A stretch of DNA of 5,231 nucleotides from Pseudomonadota bacterium (GCA_023419375.1 JAEZYD010000061.1:1-5231); one strand, 5' to 3'. Shown: positions 1 through 5,231, counted from the first letter of the stretch. Program-made: numbers and translations. Notes: generated by a model from the letters alone, not told the origin.

Positions 1-33
1 AAACAGATGCAGGCGGCCGTTGAAGCCAATTAA
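1..33 (+). CDS. C-terminal end of an upstream gene, probably ABC sugar-binding protein (partial)
   Basis: Only the last ten codons are in the window. In frame 1 they read KQMQAAVEAN and end in TAA at 31-33. A charged, alanine-rich amphipathic helix ending in Asn is common at the C-terminus of extracellular solute-binding proteins. The binding protein is also the gene that usually precedes the two permeases in CUT1 sugar importers. The identity rests almost entirely on this position, so it is an inference. The reading frame itself is credible because the frame is open from base 1, and a clear intercistronic hairpin and then a permease gene follow. Confidence 0.45.
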   Translation, partial: KQMQAAVEAN

Positions 34-79
34 GGCGCACGAAGCCCACGAGCGGCTTTACGCGCGCATTGTTTGATCG

Positions 80-104
80 TGCGGCCCGGCTGGGCCGGGC
101 CGCA
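80..104 (+). promoter_or_regulatory. Strong GC hairpin between binding-protein and permease genes
   Basis: GCGGCCCGGC (81-90) and GCCGGGCCGC (94-103) are perfect inverted repeats with a TGG loop, and a T-A pair at 80/104 extends the stem to 11 bp. No T-run follows, so this is not a classical Rho-independent terminator. Hairpins in this position after a solute-binding protein gene commonly protect the upstream mRNA or attenuate transcription, giving more binding protein than permease. That role is inferred. A second, weaker stem (AAGCC 42-46 / GGCTT 54-58) lies just before it. Confidence 0.6.
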
Positions 105-130
105 TCATGCGGTGAAAAGGAGGCTTGCGG

Positions 131-1009
131 ATGGAGCGCGCGCTGCGGGACCGGAAGGCGATCTGCTTTTTCGTTCTGCCGGGACTCATTTGGTTTTGCC
201 TGATCGCGCTGGTGCCTGTCGTCCAGTCGGCCGGGTACAGTTTTTTGGAGTGGGACAGCATCACCCAGGCCCGGTTCATCGGCCTGGACAACTACCTGTC
301 GCTCTTAAAAGACCCGCTGTTCCACCGGGCGGTAATCAATTCGCTGATTCTGGCGGCGGCGTCGGTTTTCATCCAGTTGCCGCTTTCGATGCTGCTGGCG
401 CTGGTGCTGGCCTCCGGCGTCAAGGGCGAAAACACCTACCGCAACCTGTTCTTCGTGCCGGTGATCATTTCCGGCACCATCATCGCCAACCTCTGGATGA
501 AGGTGTACCACCCCAGCTACGGGCTGCTCAACATCGCGCTTCAGGCGCTGGGGGTTCCGGGCTTGCAGCGCGAGTGGCTGGGCGATACGTCCACCGCCCT
601 CGCCGCCTGCTTCGTGCCGATGGTGTGGCAGTACATCGGCTACCACATGCTGCTGTTTTACTCCGCCGCAAAATCAATCTCCGAAGAGATCTTTGAGGCG
701 GCCCGGGTGGACGGTGCCAGCAAGATTCAGATCGCGCTTCGAATCACCCTGCCGCAGATCGTCCCGATGATCAAGGCCTGCGTGATCTTTGCCATCATCG
801 GCTCGCTGAAGTCCTTCGACATCCTCTACATTTTGACGCGCGGCGGCCCGGTGCACGCCACCGAAGTGCCGTCGCTTCTGATGTTCACGAAGATCTTCAC
901 CACCAACCAGTACGGATACGCCAGCGCCATCGCGATCTTCATCATTGTGGAATGCCTGGCGTTCACGCTCATGGTGCAAAAGGGCTTCGCCGCCGTCCGG
1001 AGCGACTGA
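131..1009 (+). CDS. Carbohydrate ABC transporter permease, CUT1 family (MalF/UgpA-like)
   Basis: Predicted inner-membrane permease of a binding-protein-dependent sugar importer, 292 aa, the normal length for this family. About six hydrophobic segments are visible (roughly residues 10-32, 68-94, 106-123, 158-178, 214-234 and 262-284). The cytoplasmic EAA loop that docks the ATPase lies at about residues 185-212, with core EAARVDGAS and the following LPQIVP. The ATG at 131 is chosen because AAAAGGAGG (115-123) ends seven bases before it; an in-frame TTG at 125 would sit one base from the Shine-Dalgarno sequence. The second permease follows after 17 bases, so the two are surely co-transcribed and form the heterodimeric channel. 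The substrate cannot be read from the sequence; CUT1 members take oligosaccharides, glycerol-phosphate or similar solutes. No ATPase gene is in view. Confidence 0.93.
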   Translation: MERALRDRKAICFFVLPGLIWFCLIALVPVVQSAGYSFLEWDSITQARFIGLDNYLSLLKDPLFHRAVINSLILAAASVFIQLPLSMLLALVLASGVKGENTYRNLFFVPVIISGTIIANLWMKVYHPSYGLLNIALQALGVPGLQREWLGDTSTALAACFVPMVWQYIGYHMLLFYSAAKSISEEIFEAARVDGASKIQIALRITLPQIVPMIKACVIFAIIGSLKSFDILYILTRGGPVHATEVPSLLMFTKIFTTNQYGYASAIAIFIIVECLAFTLMVQKGFAAVRSD

Positions 1010-1026
1010 AGAGAGGGGGATCGGAT

Positions 1027-1863
1027 ATGACGAAGCGAAAGTCCTTTATCAACAAGACCCATCCGCTCCTGTCGGCCGTGTTGTGCGTCATCGCGCTGAT
1101 GCAGCTGTTCCCGCTGTACTGGATGTTCACCTTTTCGCTGAAGAGCAACGCCGAGATCTTCGGCGGCAACACCATCGGGCTGCCCCTGGAATGGGCGTGG
1201 AGCAACTACGAGAGGGTATTCTCCAAGGGAAACATGGGGCTATACCTGCTCAACAGCGCCGTCGTGACCACGGCGACCATCCTTTTTACGCTGCTCCTGT
1301 CCGCGATGGCGACCTACGCGATCGTGCGCATGAAGTGGAAGTTGAGCAAGTCCGTGTACGTCTTGTTTCTGACGGGCATGATGCTGTCGCTGCACGCGGT
1401 GCTTTTGCCGCTCTTTATCAACCTCAAGCCGATCCTGAACACCTACTGGGCGCTGATCATCCCCTATGTGGCGTTTTCGATGCCCACGGCGGTGCTTCTG
1501 ATGGTCGGCGCGCTGGAGGCGCTGCCCAGGGAAATGGAGGAGGCCGCCTTCATCGACGGCGCGAACATCTACCGCCTGTTCTACCAGATCATCCTGCCGA
1601 TGCTGGCGCCGATTCTGTCCACCGTCGCCATCCTGACGTTTTTGAGCGCCTGGAACGAGATGATGCTGGCGATCACATTCGTCAGCGGCGAAAAATACAA
1701 GACCATCACCGTCGGCGTCAACGACATGGTGGGCAAGTACTCCACAAAATGGGGGCTGATTGGCGCGGGGCTGTCGATTGCCACGCTGCCCACGCTGGTG
1801 ATGTTCGCGGTGCTCAGCAAAAACGTACAAAAGAGCCTCGCCATGGGGGCCGTGAAAGGGTGA
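1027..1863 (+). CDS. Carbohydrate ABC transporter permease, CUT1 family (MalG/UgpE-like)
   Basis: Second integral-membrane subunit of the sugar importer, 278 aa, usual for MalG-like proteins. Hydrophobic segments lie at about residues 12-36, 76-98, 109-131, 140-162, 189-213 and 243-264. The EAA loop is at about 164-195, with core EEAAFIDGAN followed by ILPMLAP. The C-terminus (KNVQKSLAMGAVKG) matches the typical family ending, in which the last residues sit near the ATPase interface. The start is ATG 1027, with GAGAGGGGG (1011-1019) seven bases upstream. An in-frame ATG at 952 lies inside the preceding gene and would add 25 arginine-rich residues foreign to the family, so it is rejected. It pairs with the upstream permease. 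The stop codon is followed within four bases by a small cysteine-rich ORF. Confidence 0.93.
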   Translation: MTKRKSFINKTHPLLSAVLCVIALMQLFPLYWMFTFSLKSNAEIFGGNTIGLPLEWAWSNYERVFSKGNMGLYLLNSAVVTTATILFTLLLSAMATYAIVRMKWKLSKSVYVLFLTGMMLSLHAVLLPLFINLKPILNTYWALIIPYVAFSMPTAVLLMVGALEALPREMEEAAFIDGANIYRLFYQIILPMLAPILSTVAILTFLSAWNEMMLAITFVSGEKYKTITVGVNDMVGKYSTKWGLIGAGLSIATLPTLVMFAVLSKNVQKSLAMGAVKG

Positions 1864-1867
1864 TTCG

Positions 1868-2029
1868 ATGCGCTGCAACTGCCCGTATGTCATCTGCCCT
1901 GTCCACGGCAACGTCGCCTGCTGGGCGAAGGGCCGCGGGGAGGGCGCGCTCGCCCACTGTAATGTACGGATTGGTTTTGTTTTACTGTGCTCTATTGATC
2001 CGCCTGGTTTCCATCGAGAGTTTCGTTAG
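1868..2029 (+). CDS. Small cysteine-rich protein, possible metal-binding; uncertain
   Basis: A 53-residue ORF starts at ATG 1868. AAAGGG (1855-1860), in the last codons of the permease, serves as a well-placed Shine-Dalgarno sequence seven bases away. The N-terminal 31 residues carry Cys at 3, 5, 10, 18 and 31 and His at 13 and 30, including CNCPYVICPVHGN and a closing HC. Spaced Cys/His residues of this kind suggest a small zinc- or iron-binding knuckle, and similar short CPxHG proteins occur in Clostridia (recalled from general knowledge, not checked). The codons are GC-rich and gene-like up to about 1960. After that the sequence turns AT-rich and the last 20 residues look unstructured, so the C-terminus may be extended by a lost stop or may be non-native. 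I do not recognise the gene. It may be translationally coupled to the permease, or it could be a chance ORF. Confidence 0.45.
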   Translation: MRCNCPYVICPVHGNVACWAKGRGEGALAHCNVRIGFVLLCSIDPPGFHREFR

Positions 2030-2164
2030 TGCCGAATTTTACGCCTGTCACGCCATTCAACCGGCATGATTTTTCCGAAGCCTGATGTTCAACCGATCGA
2101 TCTCACCGCTTCGGCCGAAGTTCCTGAACGCCAAGGACAAAACCGGAACGAAAGTTTGAACTGT
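2030..2164. repeat. Convergent intergenic gap with nested inverted repeats
   Basis: No gene is supported between the small ORF and the end of the minus-strand iron-sulfur gene. The gap holds CCGAAGC (2075-2081) paired with GCTTCGG (2108-2114), a perfect 7-bp inverted repeat with a 26-base loop. The right arm is also the left half of a 12-bp perfect palindrome, CTTCGGCCGAAG (2109-2120). GTTCA (2087-2091) and TGAAC (2125-2129) form another short pair. Alternative folds are therefore possible on either strand. This would be the expected place for a bidirectional terminator, but neither strand shows a T-run after the stem, so termination is unproven. Confidence 0.4.
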
Positions 2165-2776
2165 CTACCTGTAGCGGATGGCCTTTTGTCTGCACGCCCT
2201 GGAACAGTCCATGCATACGAGGCATTCGCTTTTCTGGATTTCGTGATGGCGTTCGCGCTTTTCGACCGCTTTGGCCGGACAAACGCGCCGGCACATCCCG
2301 CAGTTGTTGCAAAGTTCGGCATCGACCTTCATGGCGCGCCCGGATCTTCGGGCGGGAAAGCTCAGGATCAGTCCGTATGGGCAGAGATGCCGGTGCCATA
2401 GCTCCTCGGGAAAGACGAGCGTAAGCAGCACGCCCAACGCAAAAAGCGCGGGGAGGACAGGCAGCTTTTTCCCGGATACCATTGTGAAAATGAACGCGGC
2501 GACAAAAAGACCCAGTGCCGTCAGGCGTATCCATGGCTTTGTCAGCCACCCCGGAATCCGCGCGCTTTTGATGCGCAGCTTCTTTTTCAGCCATGAAACG
2601 CCTCTCGTCGCGGCATTGATCGGGCATAACCAGCCGCAGTAAACGCGACCCAGCAGCAGGGCGGCGAAGACGGACGCAAGGAATACGCCCATCCAGCCCT
2701 GCACTTTTCCGCTTAGGGTCAGGAAAATGAAGAGCACAAGAGATGCCGTTTGCAAAACTACCTGCAAATATGCCAT
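2165..2776 (-). CDS. NapH/NosR-like membrane 4Fe-4S binding protein
   Basis: Predicted membrane iron-sulfur electron-transfer protein, 203 aa. About four transmembrane helices (residues 5-22, 30-50, 85-100, 106-122) precede a cytoplasmic-type ferredoxin domain. The family signature is present: RVYCGWLCP (Cys47, Cys51) after helix 2 and LCPYG (Cys132) after helix 4. The C-terminal domain has two classical 4Fe-4S motifs, Cys156-x2-Cys159-x2-Cys162-x3-Cys166-Pro and Cys185-x2-Cys188-x2-Cys191-x3-Cys195. This architecture is known from NapH, NosR and related quinol-linked or flavin-linked electron carriers. The start at 2776 is chosen because GGGAGG lies six bases upstream on the minus strand. 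A longer in-frame ORF back to 3010 would run through the divergent regulator gene. It is divergent from a Crp/Fnr regulator and near a flavodiiron gene, suggesting a role in supplying or removing electrons during O2/NO stress. The actual partner is unknown. Confidence 0.88.
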   Translation of the reverse strand: MAYLQVVLQTASLVLFIFLTLSGKVQGWMGVFLASVFAALLLGRVYCGWLCPINAATRGVSWLKKKLRIKSARIPGWLTKPWIRLTALGLFVAAFIFTMVSGKKLPVLPALFALGVLLTLVFPEELWHRHLCPYGLILSFPARRSGRAMKVDAELCNNCGMCRRVCPAKAVEKRERHHEIQKSECLVCMDCSRACRQKAIRYR

Positions 2777-2806
2777 GACGCGCCTCCCATCCATCTGATA
2801 AACCGG

Positions 2807-2812
2807 ATTGTA
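2807..2812 (-). promoter_or_regulatory. Candidate -10 box for the NapH-like gene
   Basis: The minus strand reads TACAAT here, five of six matches to TATAAT, about 30 bases before the chosen start codon, which leaves a normal short leader. No good -35 hexamer is found 16-18 bases upstream (the best is TATCTT). If real, the promoter is weak or activator-dependent, which would fit control by the adjacent Crp/Fnr-type protein. Confidence 0.3.
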
Positions 2813-2833
2813 GAGGATGCCGCCGCGAAAAGA

Positions 2834-2862
2834 TAGACACCAATGTTTCCTTTTGTTATAAT
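2834..2862 (+). promoter_or_regulatory. Near-consensus sigma-A promoter for the Crp/Fnr regulator
   Basis: TAGACA (2834-2839, five of six to TTGACA), a 17-base spacer, and a perfect TATAAT (2857-2862) preceded by TG at 2854-2855 as an extended -10. Transcription should begin near 2869, only about ten bases before the start codon at 2879. The mRNA would therefore have a very short leader that keeps only part of the AAAAGGG Shine-Dalgarno sequence. Confidence 0.75.
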
Positions 2863-2870
2863 CGAAAAGG
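2849..2870. promoter_or_regulatory. Inverted repeat over the regulator's -10 box, candidate operator
   Basis: CCTTTT (2849-2854) and AAAAGG (2865-2870) form a perfect 6-bp inverted repeat separated by 10 bases, 22 bp in total, the same overall span as a CRP-type site. It encloses the TATAAT box and the expected start point. A protein bound here would block the promoter, so negative autoregulation is a reasonable inference. However, the half-sites do not resemble TGTGA or TTGAT, and the right arm also serves as the Shine-Dalgarno sequence, which may explain it by chance. Confidence 0.35.
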
Positions 2871-2878
2871 GTGATCGC

Positions 2879-3547
2879 ATGGAGATCGATCGGCTGCGGA
2901 TGATTCCCATGTTGGCAAATTCGGATTCCGAAATTCTCAATTGGTGCATCGCGGAAAATCAAATATTTCGCAGGAATTACGCAAAGGGCTCTACGGTGCA
3001 CCGCCAGCACGAGCGATGCAATACGGTGGATGTGGTGCTGTCCGGAAGCCTGGTCGCCTATTCCCTTTCCGAAAACGGCTCCGCGGCCATGCTGTTTGAA
3101 TTCAAGGAAAACGGGATCATCGGGGCCAACCTGATTTTTGGCGACAGCGGCGCCTATCCGCTGAACATCTACGCCGTTACCGCCTGTACGCTATTGCACA
3201 TGACGAAAAAAGCGGTGGTGGAACTTCTTCGCGGGCATGATTTTGTGCTGCACTATATCAAATCCCTGTCGACGAACGCGCGGGGGATGAACCGCAAGAT
3301 CGCCATGCTCACGCAATCAACGCTTCGGGAAAACCTGCTGGAATATCTCCGGCAGCAAGCCGTTTTGCAGGGCTCATCCGATATCCGTCTTCCGATCACG
3401 AAAAAGGAGCTTGCCGACTATCTGGGCGTTCAGAGACCTTCCCTGTTCCGGGAGCTGAAAAAAATGAAAGACGCCGGACTGATCGACGTTTCAAACCGGA
3501 TCATTCGCATGCCGAAGGATGCGCAGCTACCCGGCGCCGGACCATGA
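2879..3547 (+). CDS. Crp/Fnr-family transcriptional regulator
   Basis: A 222-residue DNA-binding regulator of typical Crp/Fnr size. Residues ~28-115 form the cyclic-nucleotide-binding-like beta-roll (VVLSGSLVAYSL, then an effector-pocket stretch near 81-92). Residues ~122-160 form the long dimerisation helix. Residues ~172-210 form the winged helix-turn-helix, with ITKKELADYLGVQRPSLF and RELKKMKDAGLI. Cysteines occur only at 23, 47 and 103, not in the N-terminal cluster that binds 4Fe-4S in Fnr, so the signal may be heme, a small molecule or something else. The start is ATG 2879, with AAAAGGG (2865-2871) seven bases upstream. An in-frame ATG at 2843 lies upstream of the -10 box and cannot be on the predicted transcript. 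The gene is divergent from the NapH-like gene and upstream of the flavodiiron gene. Related regulators in anaerobes control Hcp, NO and O2 defence genes, so control of these neighbours is likely but inferred. Confidence 0.9.
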   Translation: MEIDRLRMIPMLANSDSEILNWCIAENQIFRRNYAKGSTVHRQHERCNTVDVVLSGSLVAYSLSENGSAAMLFEFKENGIIGANLIFGDSGAYPLNIYAVTACTLLHMTKKAVVELLRGHDFVLHYIKSLSTNARGMNRKIAMLTQSTLRENLLEYLRQQAVLQGSSDIRLPITKKELADYLGVQRPSLFRELKKMKDAGLIDVSNRIIRMPKDAQLPGAGP

Positions 3548-3589
3548 CTGGAAGAAAGCAATTCCGCCCGGGAGAAGCGGCGCGTGAGA

Positions 3590-3618
3590 TTGACTGGGTA
3601 TGGCGGCCATGCTATACT
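3590..3618 (+). promoter_or_regulatory. Near-consensus promoter for the flavodiiron-hemerythrin operon
   Basis: TTGACT (3590-3595), a 17-base spacer and TATACT (3613-3618), each five of six to consensus, with TG at 3610-3611 forming an extended -10. The predicted start is near 3625, about 94 bases before the flavodiiron start codon. An 11-bp palindrome CCATA-T-TATGG (3623-3633) sits exactly at the start point and could be an operator. The promoter suggests this operon is expressed separately from the upstream regulator. Confidence 0.75.
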
Positions 3619-3624
3619 GAAACC

Positions 3625-3704
3625 ATATTATGGGGGCTTCGGATCGCCCGGAAGGGCGTGCGAATTCTCCGGATTCCGCGGCCCTGGTACAGGTTTTTTG
3701 AGTT
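3625..3704 (+). promoter_or_regulatory. Structured 5' leader of the flavodiiron gene
   Basis: The predicted 94-base untranslated leader has several possible stems. CGCCC (3645-3649) and GGGCG (3654-3658) close a GGAA tetraloop of the GNRA type. CGGAA (3649-3653) can instead pair with TTCCG (3674-3678), so the two folds exclude each other. At its 3' end CCTG-GTA-CAGG (3683-3693) is followed directly by six Ts (3694-3699), a very small terminator-like element just before the ribosome binding site. I do not recognise a known riboswitch class. Attenuation is possible, but the four-base-pair final stem is weak. Confidence 0.3.
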
Positions 3705-3718
3705 GGGGAGGAAGAGAA

Positions 3719-4906
3719 ATGAAGAGGCTTGTCAAGAGCAACGTGTATTGGATTGGCAAGATGGATTGGGAACTGGAGTTCTTTCACGGCGCGGATTACA
3801 CGATCAACCACGGCTCAAGCCAGAACGCGTATCTGATTCAGGAGGAGAAAACCGTCCTGATCGATACGGTGTGGAAGCCGCACTCGACGGAATTTGTCGA
3901 AAACCTGGAACGCGAAGTTGATCTCGGCGCGATCGATTTTATCGTCGCCAACCACGGGGAGATCGACCACAGCGGATCGCTGCCCGCGCTGATGGCGAAG
4001 ATCCCGAATACGCCGATTTACTGTACGGCCAACGCCGTCAAGTCCCTGGTGGGGCAGTATCACCACCCCGAGTGGAACTTCCATGTGGTCAAGACGGGCG
4101 ATTCGGTGGACATCGGCAACGGCAAAAAGCTCGTCTTTGTGGAAATGCGAATGCTGCACTGGCCGGACAGCATGGCAACCTATATGACGGGGGACAACAT
4201 CCTGTTCTCCAACGACGCGTTCGGCCAGCACTATGCGGTGGAGGAGCTCTTCAACGACAAGGCCGACGCCTGTCTGCTCTGGGGAGAAGCGCTCAAGTAT
4301 TATGCGAACATTCTGAATCCGTTCTCCCCGCTGGTCAAAAAGAAAATCGAAGAGATTCAGTCTCTGAACTTGCCAATCGAGATCATTGCGCCGAGCCATG
4401 GTTCCATATGGAGGGAAAACCCGCTTCAGATCGTCGAAAAGTATTATGAGTGGTCTCAGGATTACCAGCAGGATCAGATCACCATCGCCTACGACACCAT
4501 GTGGGACGGCACGAAACAGCTGGCCCACAGGATTGCGGCGGAGATATCGGCACTTTCGCCCGATACGAAGGTGAAGATTTTCAACATCTCCCAGACCAAC
4601 AAGAACGACATCATGACCGAGGTATTCAAATCCAGGGCGGTTGCGGTCGGTTCGCCCACTGTGGGGCAGAACATTCTGTCCTCCGTGGGCGGATGGCTGG
4701 ACTTCCTGAAGGAGCTCAAGTTTAAAAACAAGAAGGCGGCGGTTTTCGGCTGCTACGGCTGGAGCGGCGAATCCACGAAAGTCCTTCGCGAGCGGCTGAC
4801 CGACGCCGGATTCAAGGTTGTGGAGCCGGAGATCCGATGCAATTGGGTTCCTGCGGAAGAAGCGCTGGATAAGGCCGCCGACATCGCCAGGGCCCTTTGC
4901 GAGTAA
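3719..4906 (+). CDS. fprA: Class A flavodiiron protein (O2/NO reductase, FprA-like)
   Basis: Cytoplasmic flavodiiron protein, 395 aa, full length for class A. It reduces O2 to water and/or NO to N2O with electrons normally delivered by rubredoxin. The N-terminal metallo-beta-lactamase-like domain (about 1-250) has all diiron ligands: His79-x-Glu81-x-Asp83 in NHGEIDHSG, His147 in MLHWPDS, Asp166 in SNDAFG and His227 in PSHGSIW, at family spacing. The C-terminal flavodoxin domain (about 254-395) shows the FMN loops near 260-266 (TMWDGTK), 311-320 (GSPTVGQNIL) and 344-351 (GCYGWSGE). There is no fused rubredoxin, so it is not a flavorubredoxin. ATG 3719 is chosen for GGGGAGG (3705-3711) seven bases upstream; an in-frame ATG at 3584 lies upstream of the predicted promoter. 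A hemerythrin gene follows at 44 bases with no terminator. Whether O2 or NO is the true substrate cannot be decided here. Confidence 0.95.
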   Translation: MKRLVKSNVYWIGKMDWELEFFHGADYTINHGSSQNAYLIQEEKTVLIDTVWKPHSTEFVENLEREVDLGAIDFIVANHGEIDHSGSLPALMAKIPNTPIYCTANAVKSLVGQYHHPEWNFHVVKTGDSVDIGNGKKLVFVEMRMLHWPDSMATYMTGDNILFSNDAFGQHYAVEELFNDKADACLLWGEALKYYANILNPFSPLVKKKIEEIQSLNLPIEIIAPSHGSIWRENPLQIVEKYYEWSQDYQQDQITIAYDTMWDGTKQLAHRIAAEISALSPDTKVKIFNISQTNKNDIMTEVFKSRAVAVGSPTVGQNILSSVGGWLDFLKELKFKNKKAAVFGCYGWSGESTKVLRERLTDAGFKVVEPEIRCNWVPAEEALDKAADIARALCE

Positions 4907-4950
4907 TACCAATCCGGATACGAAGACTCATTGAAAGGGAGGACAGGCGC

Positions 4951-5231
4951 ATGAAATTCGCGAGCGAGGATCTGCGCAACGAGCACGAAGGCGTCCTTTT
5001 CGGCCTCGACATTCTGGAGAAGATGGCCGGGAAGATCAGGCGGGAAGGTGCGATGGATGTCAAGGATGCTGCGGAAATGGTCAATTTCCTGCGCCTGTTC
5101 GCCGACAAGTGCCACCACGGAAAAGAAGAAGGCCTGATGTTCCCCGCGATGGAGAAGGTGGGCATCCCCAACAAGGGCGGCCCGATCGGTCAAATGCTTC
5201 TGGAGCATACGCAGGGCAGGCAGTATATCGC
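4951..5231 (+). CDS. Hemerythrin HHE-domain protein (partial, 3' end outside window)
   Basis: An open frame from ATG 4951 runs to the window end, giving the first 93 residues. AAAGGGAGG (4934-4942) lies eight bases upstream. It reads as a hemerythrin-like four-helix bundle. His12 lies in NEHEGVLFGLDILE (helix 1), His55/His56 and Glu59/Glu60 in DKCHHGKEEGLMFPAME (helix 2), and His86 in MLLEHTQGR (helix 3), the expected order of diiron-binding His and Glu ligands. The fourth helix, with the last ligands, is beyond the window. Such proteins bind O2 or sense or handle O2, NO or iron in bacteria. Its position 44 bases after the flavodiiron gene without a terminator makes co-transcription very likely and supports a joint O2/NO-handling role. 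Whether a second domain follows is unknown. Confidence 0.9.
   Translation, partial: MKFASEDLRNEHEGVLFGLDILEKMAGKIRREGAMDVKDAAEMVNFLRLFADKCHHGKEEGLMFPAMEKVGIPNKGGPIGQMLLEHTQGRQYI

Noticed and set aside
1240..1911. 223-aa minus-strand ORF opposite the second permease
   Set aside because: Its composition (many Gln, His, Arg) is typical of an antisense shadow, and it has no ribosome binding site or domain signature.
1942..1984. GGGCG-CGCT-CGCCC stem followed by a T-rich stretch as a Rho-independent terminator
   Set aside because: The stem is only 5 bp and the T-rich part begins 15 bases after it, interrupted by G, so it does not meet the usual pattern.
945..2069. 374-aa plus-strand ORF across the second permease
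   Set aside because: It is out of frame with the clear MalG-like permease, rich in Arg, His and Gly, and has no recognisable domain.
2777..3010. N-terminal extension of the NapH-like ORF back to 3010 on the minus strand
   Set aside because: It would overlap the divergent regulator and its promoter, lacks family similarity, and a good Shine-Dalgarno sequence supports the start at 2776.
3531..3540. CCGGCGCCGG palindrome at the end of the regulator gene as a terminator
   Set aside because: It is inside the last codons, leaves almost no loop when folded and has no T-run; it is probably chance in GC-rich coding DNA.
3815..4912. Long antisense ORF of 365 aa opposite the flavodiiron gene
   Set aside because: It is a shadow of a GC-rich gene: low complexity, rich in Arg, Val and Leu with no motif, and the plus strand has a complete, motif-bearing protein.
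1..5231. CRISPR array, tRNA or rRNA genes, transposase or integrase genes
   Set aside because: No regularly spaced repeats, cloverleaf-like sequences, rRNA segments or mobile-element protein motifs were seen on either strand.

Overview
The window looks like chromosomal DNA of an anaerobic, fairly GC-rich Firmicute, probably a clostridial or gut-type lineage. This is inferred from strong AGGAGG-like ribosome binding sites before nearly every gene, from the AT-rich sigma-A type promoters, and from the gene content (CUT1 sugar permeases, a class A flavodiiron protein, a hemerythrin-like protein). No species can be named from the sequence alone.

Left part (1-1863): the last codons of an upstream gene, probably the sugar-binding lipoprotein of an ABC importer. 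A very strong GC hairpin follows, then two inner-membrane permease genes of the CUT1 carbohydrate family (MalF/UgpA-like and MalG/UgpE-like), 17 bases apart. No ATPase gene is visible; many CUT1 systems use a shared ATPase encoded elsewhere. A small cysteine-rich ORF (1868-2029) starts four bases after the second permease and has its own Shine-Dalgarno sequence inside the permease's last codons.

Middle (2030-2164): a non-coding gap between convergent genes, containing nested inverted repeats built on CCGAAG/CTTCGG.

Right part (2165-5231): a redox and stress-defence cluster. A membrane-bound NapH-like protein with two 4Fe-4S clusters (minus strand) is divergent from a Crp/Fnr-family regulator (plus strand). 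The shared 102-base region carries a near-consensus promoter for the regulator, with an inverted repeat lying over its -10 box. After the regulator, a second near-consensus promoter with a structured leader precedes a class A flavodiiron protein with all six diiron ligand positions. This gene is followed at 44 bases by a hemerythrin-domain gene that runs off the window. The likely shared theme is sensing and removing oxygen and/or nitric oxide in an anaerobe: a sensor-regulator, a diiron reductase, a diiron O2-binding protein and a membrane iron-sulfur electron-transfer protein. That functional link is inferred from gene content and order. No truly novel system is evident; the most interesting parts are the regulatory DNA of this cluster and the small cysteine-rich ORF.
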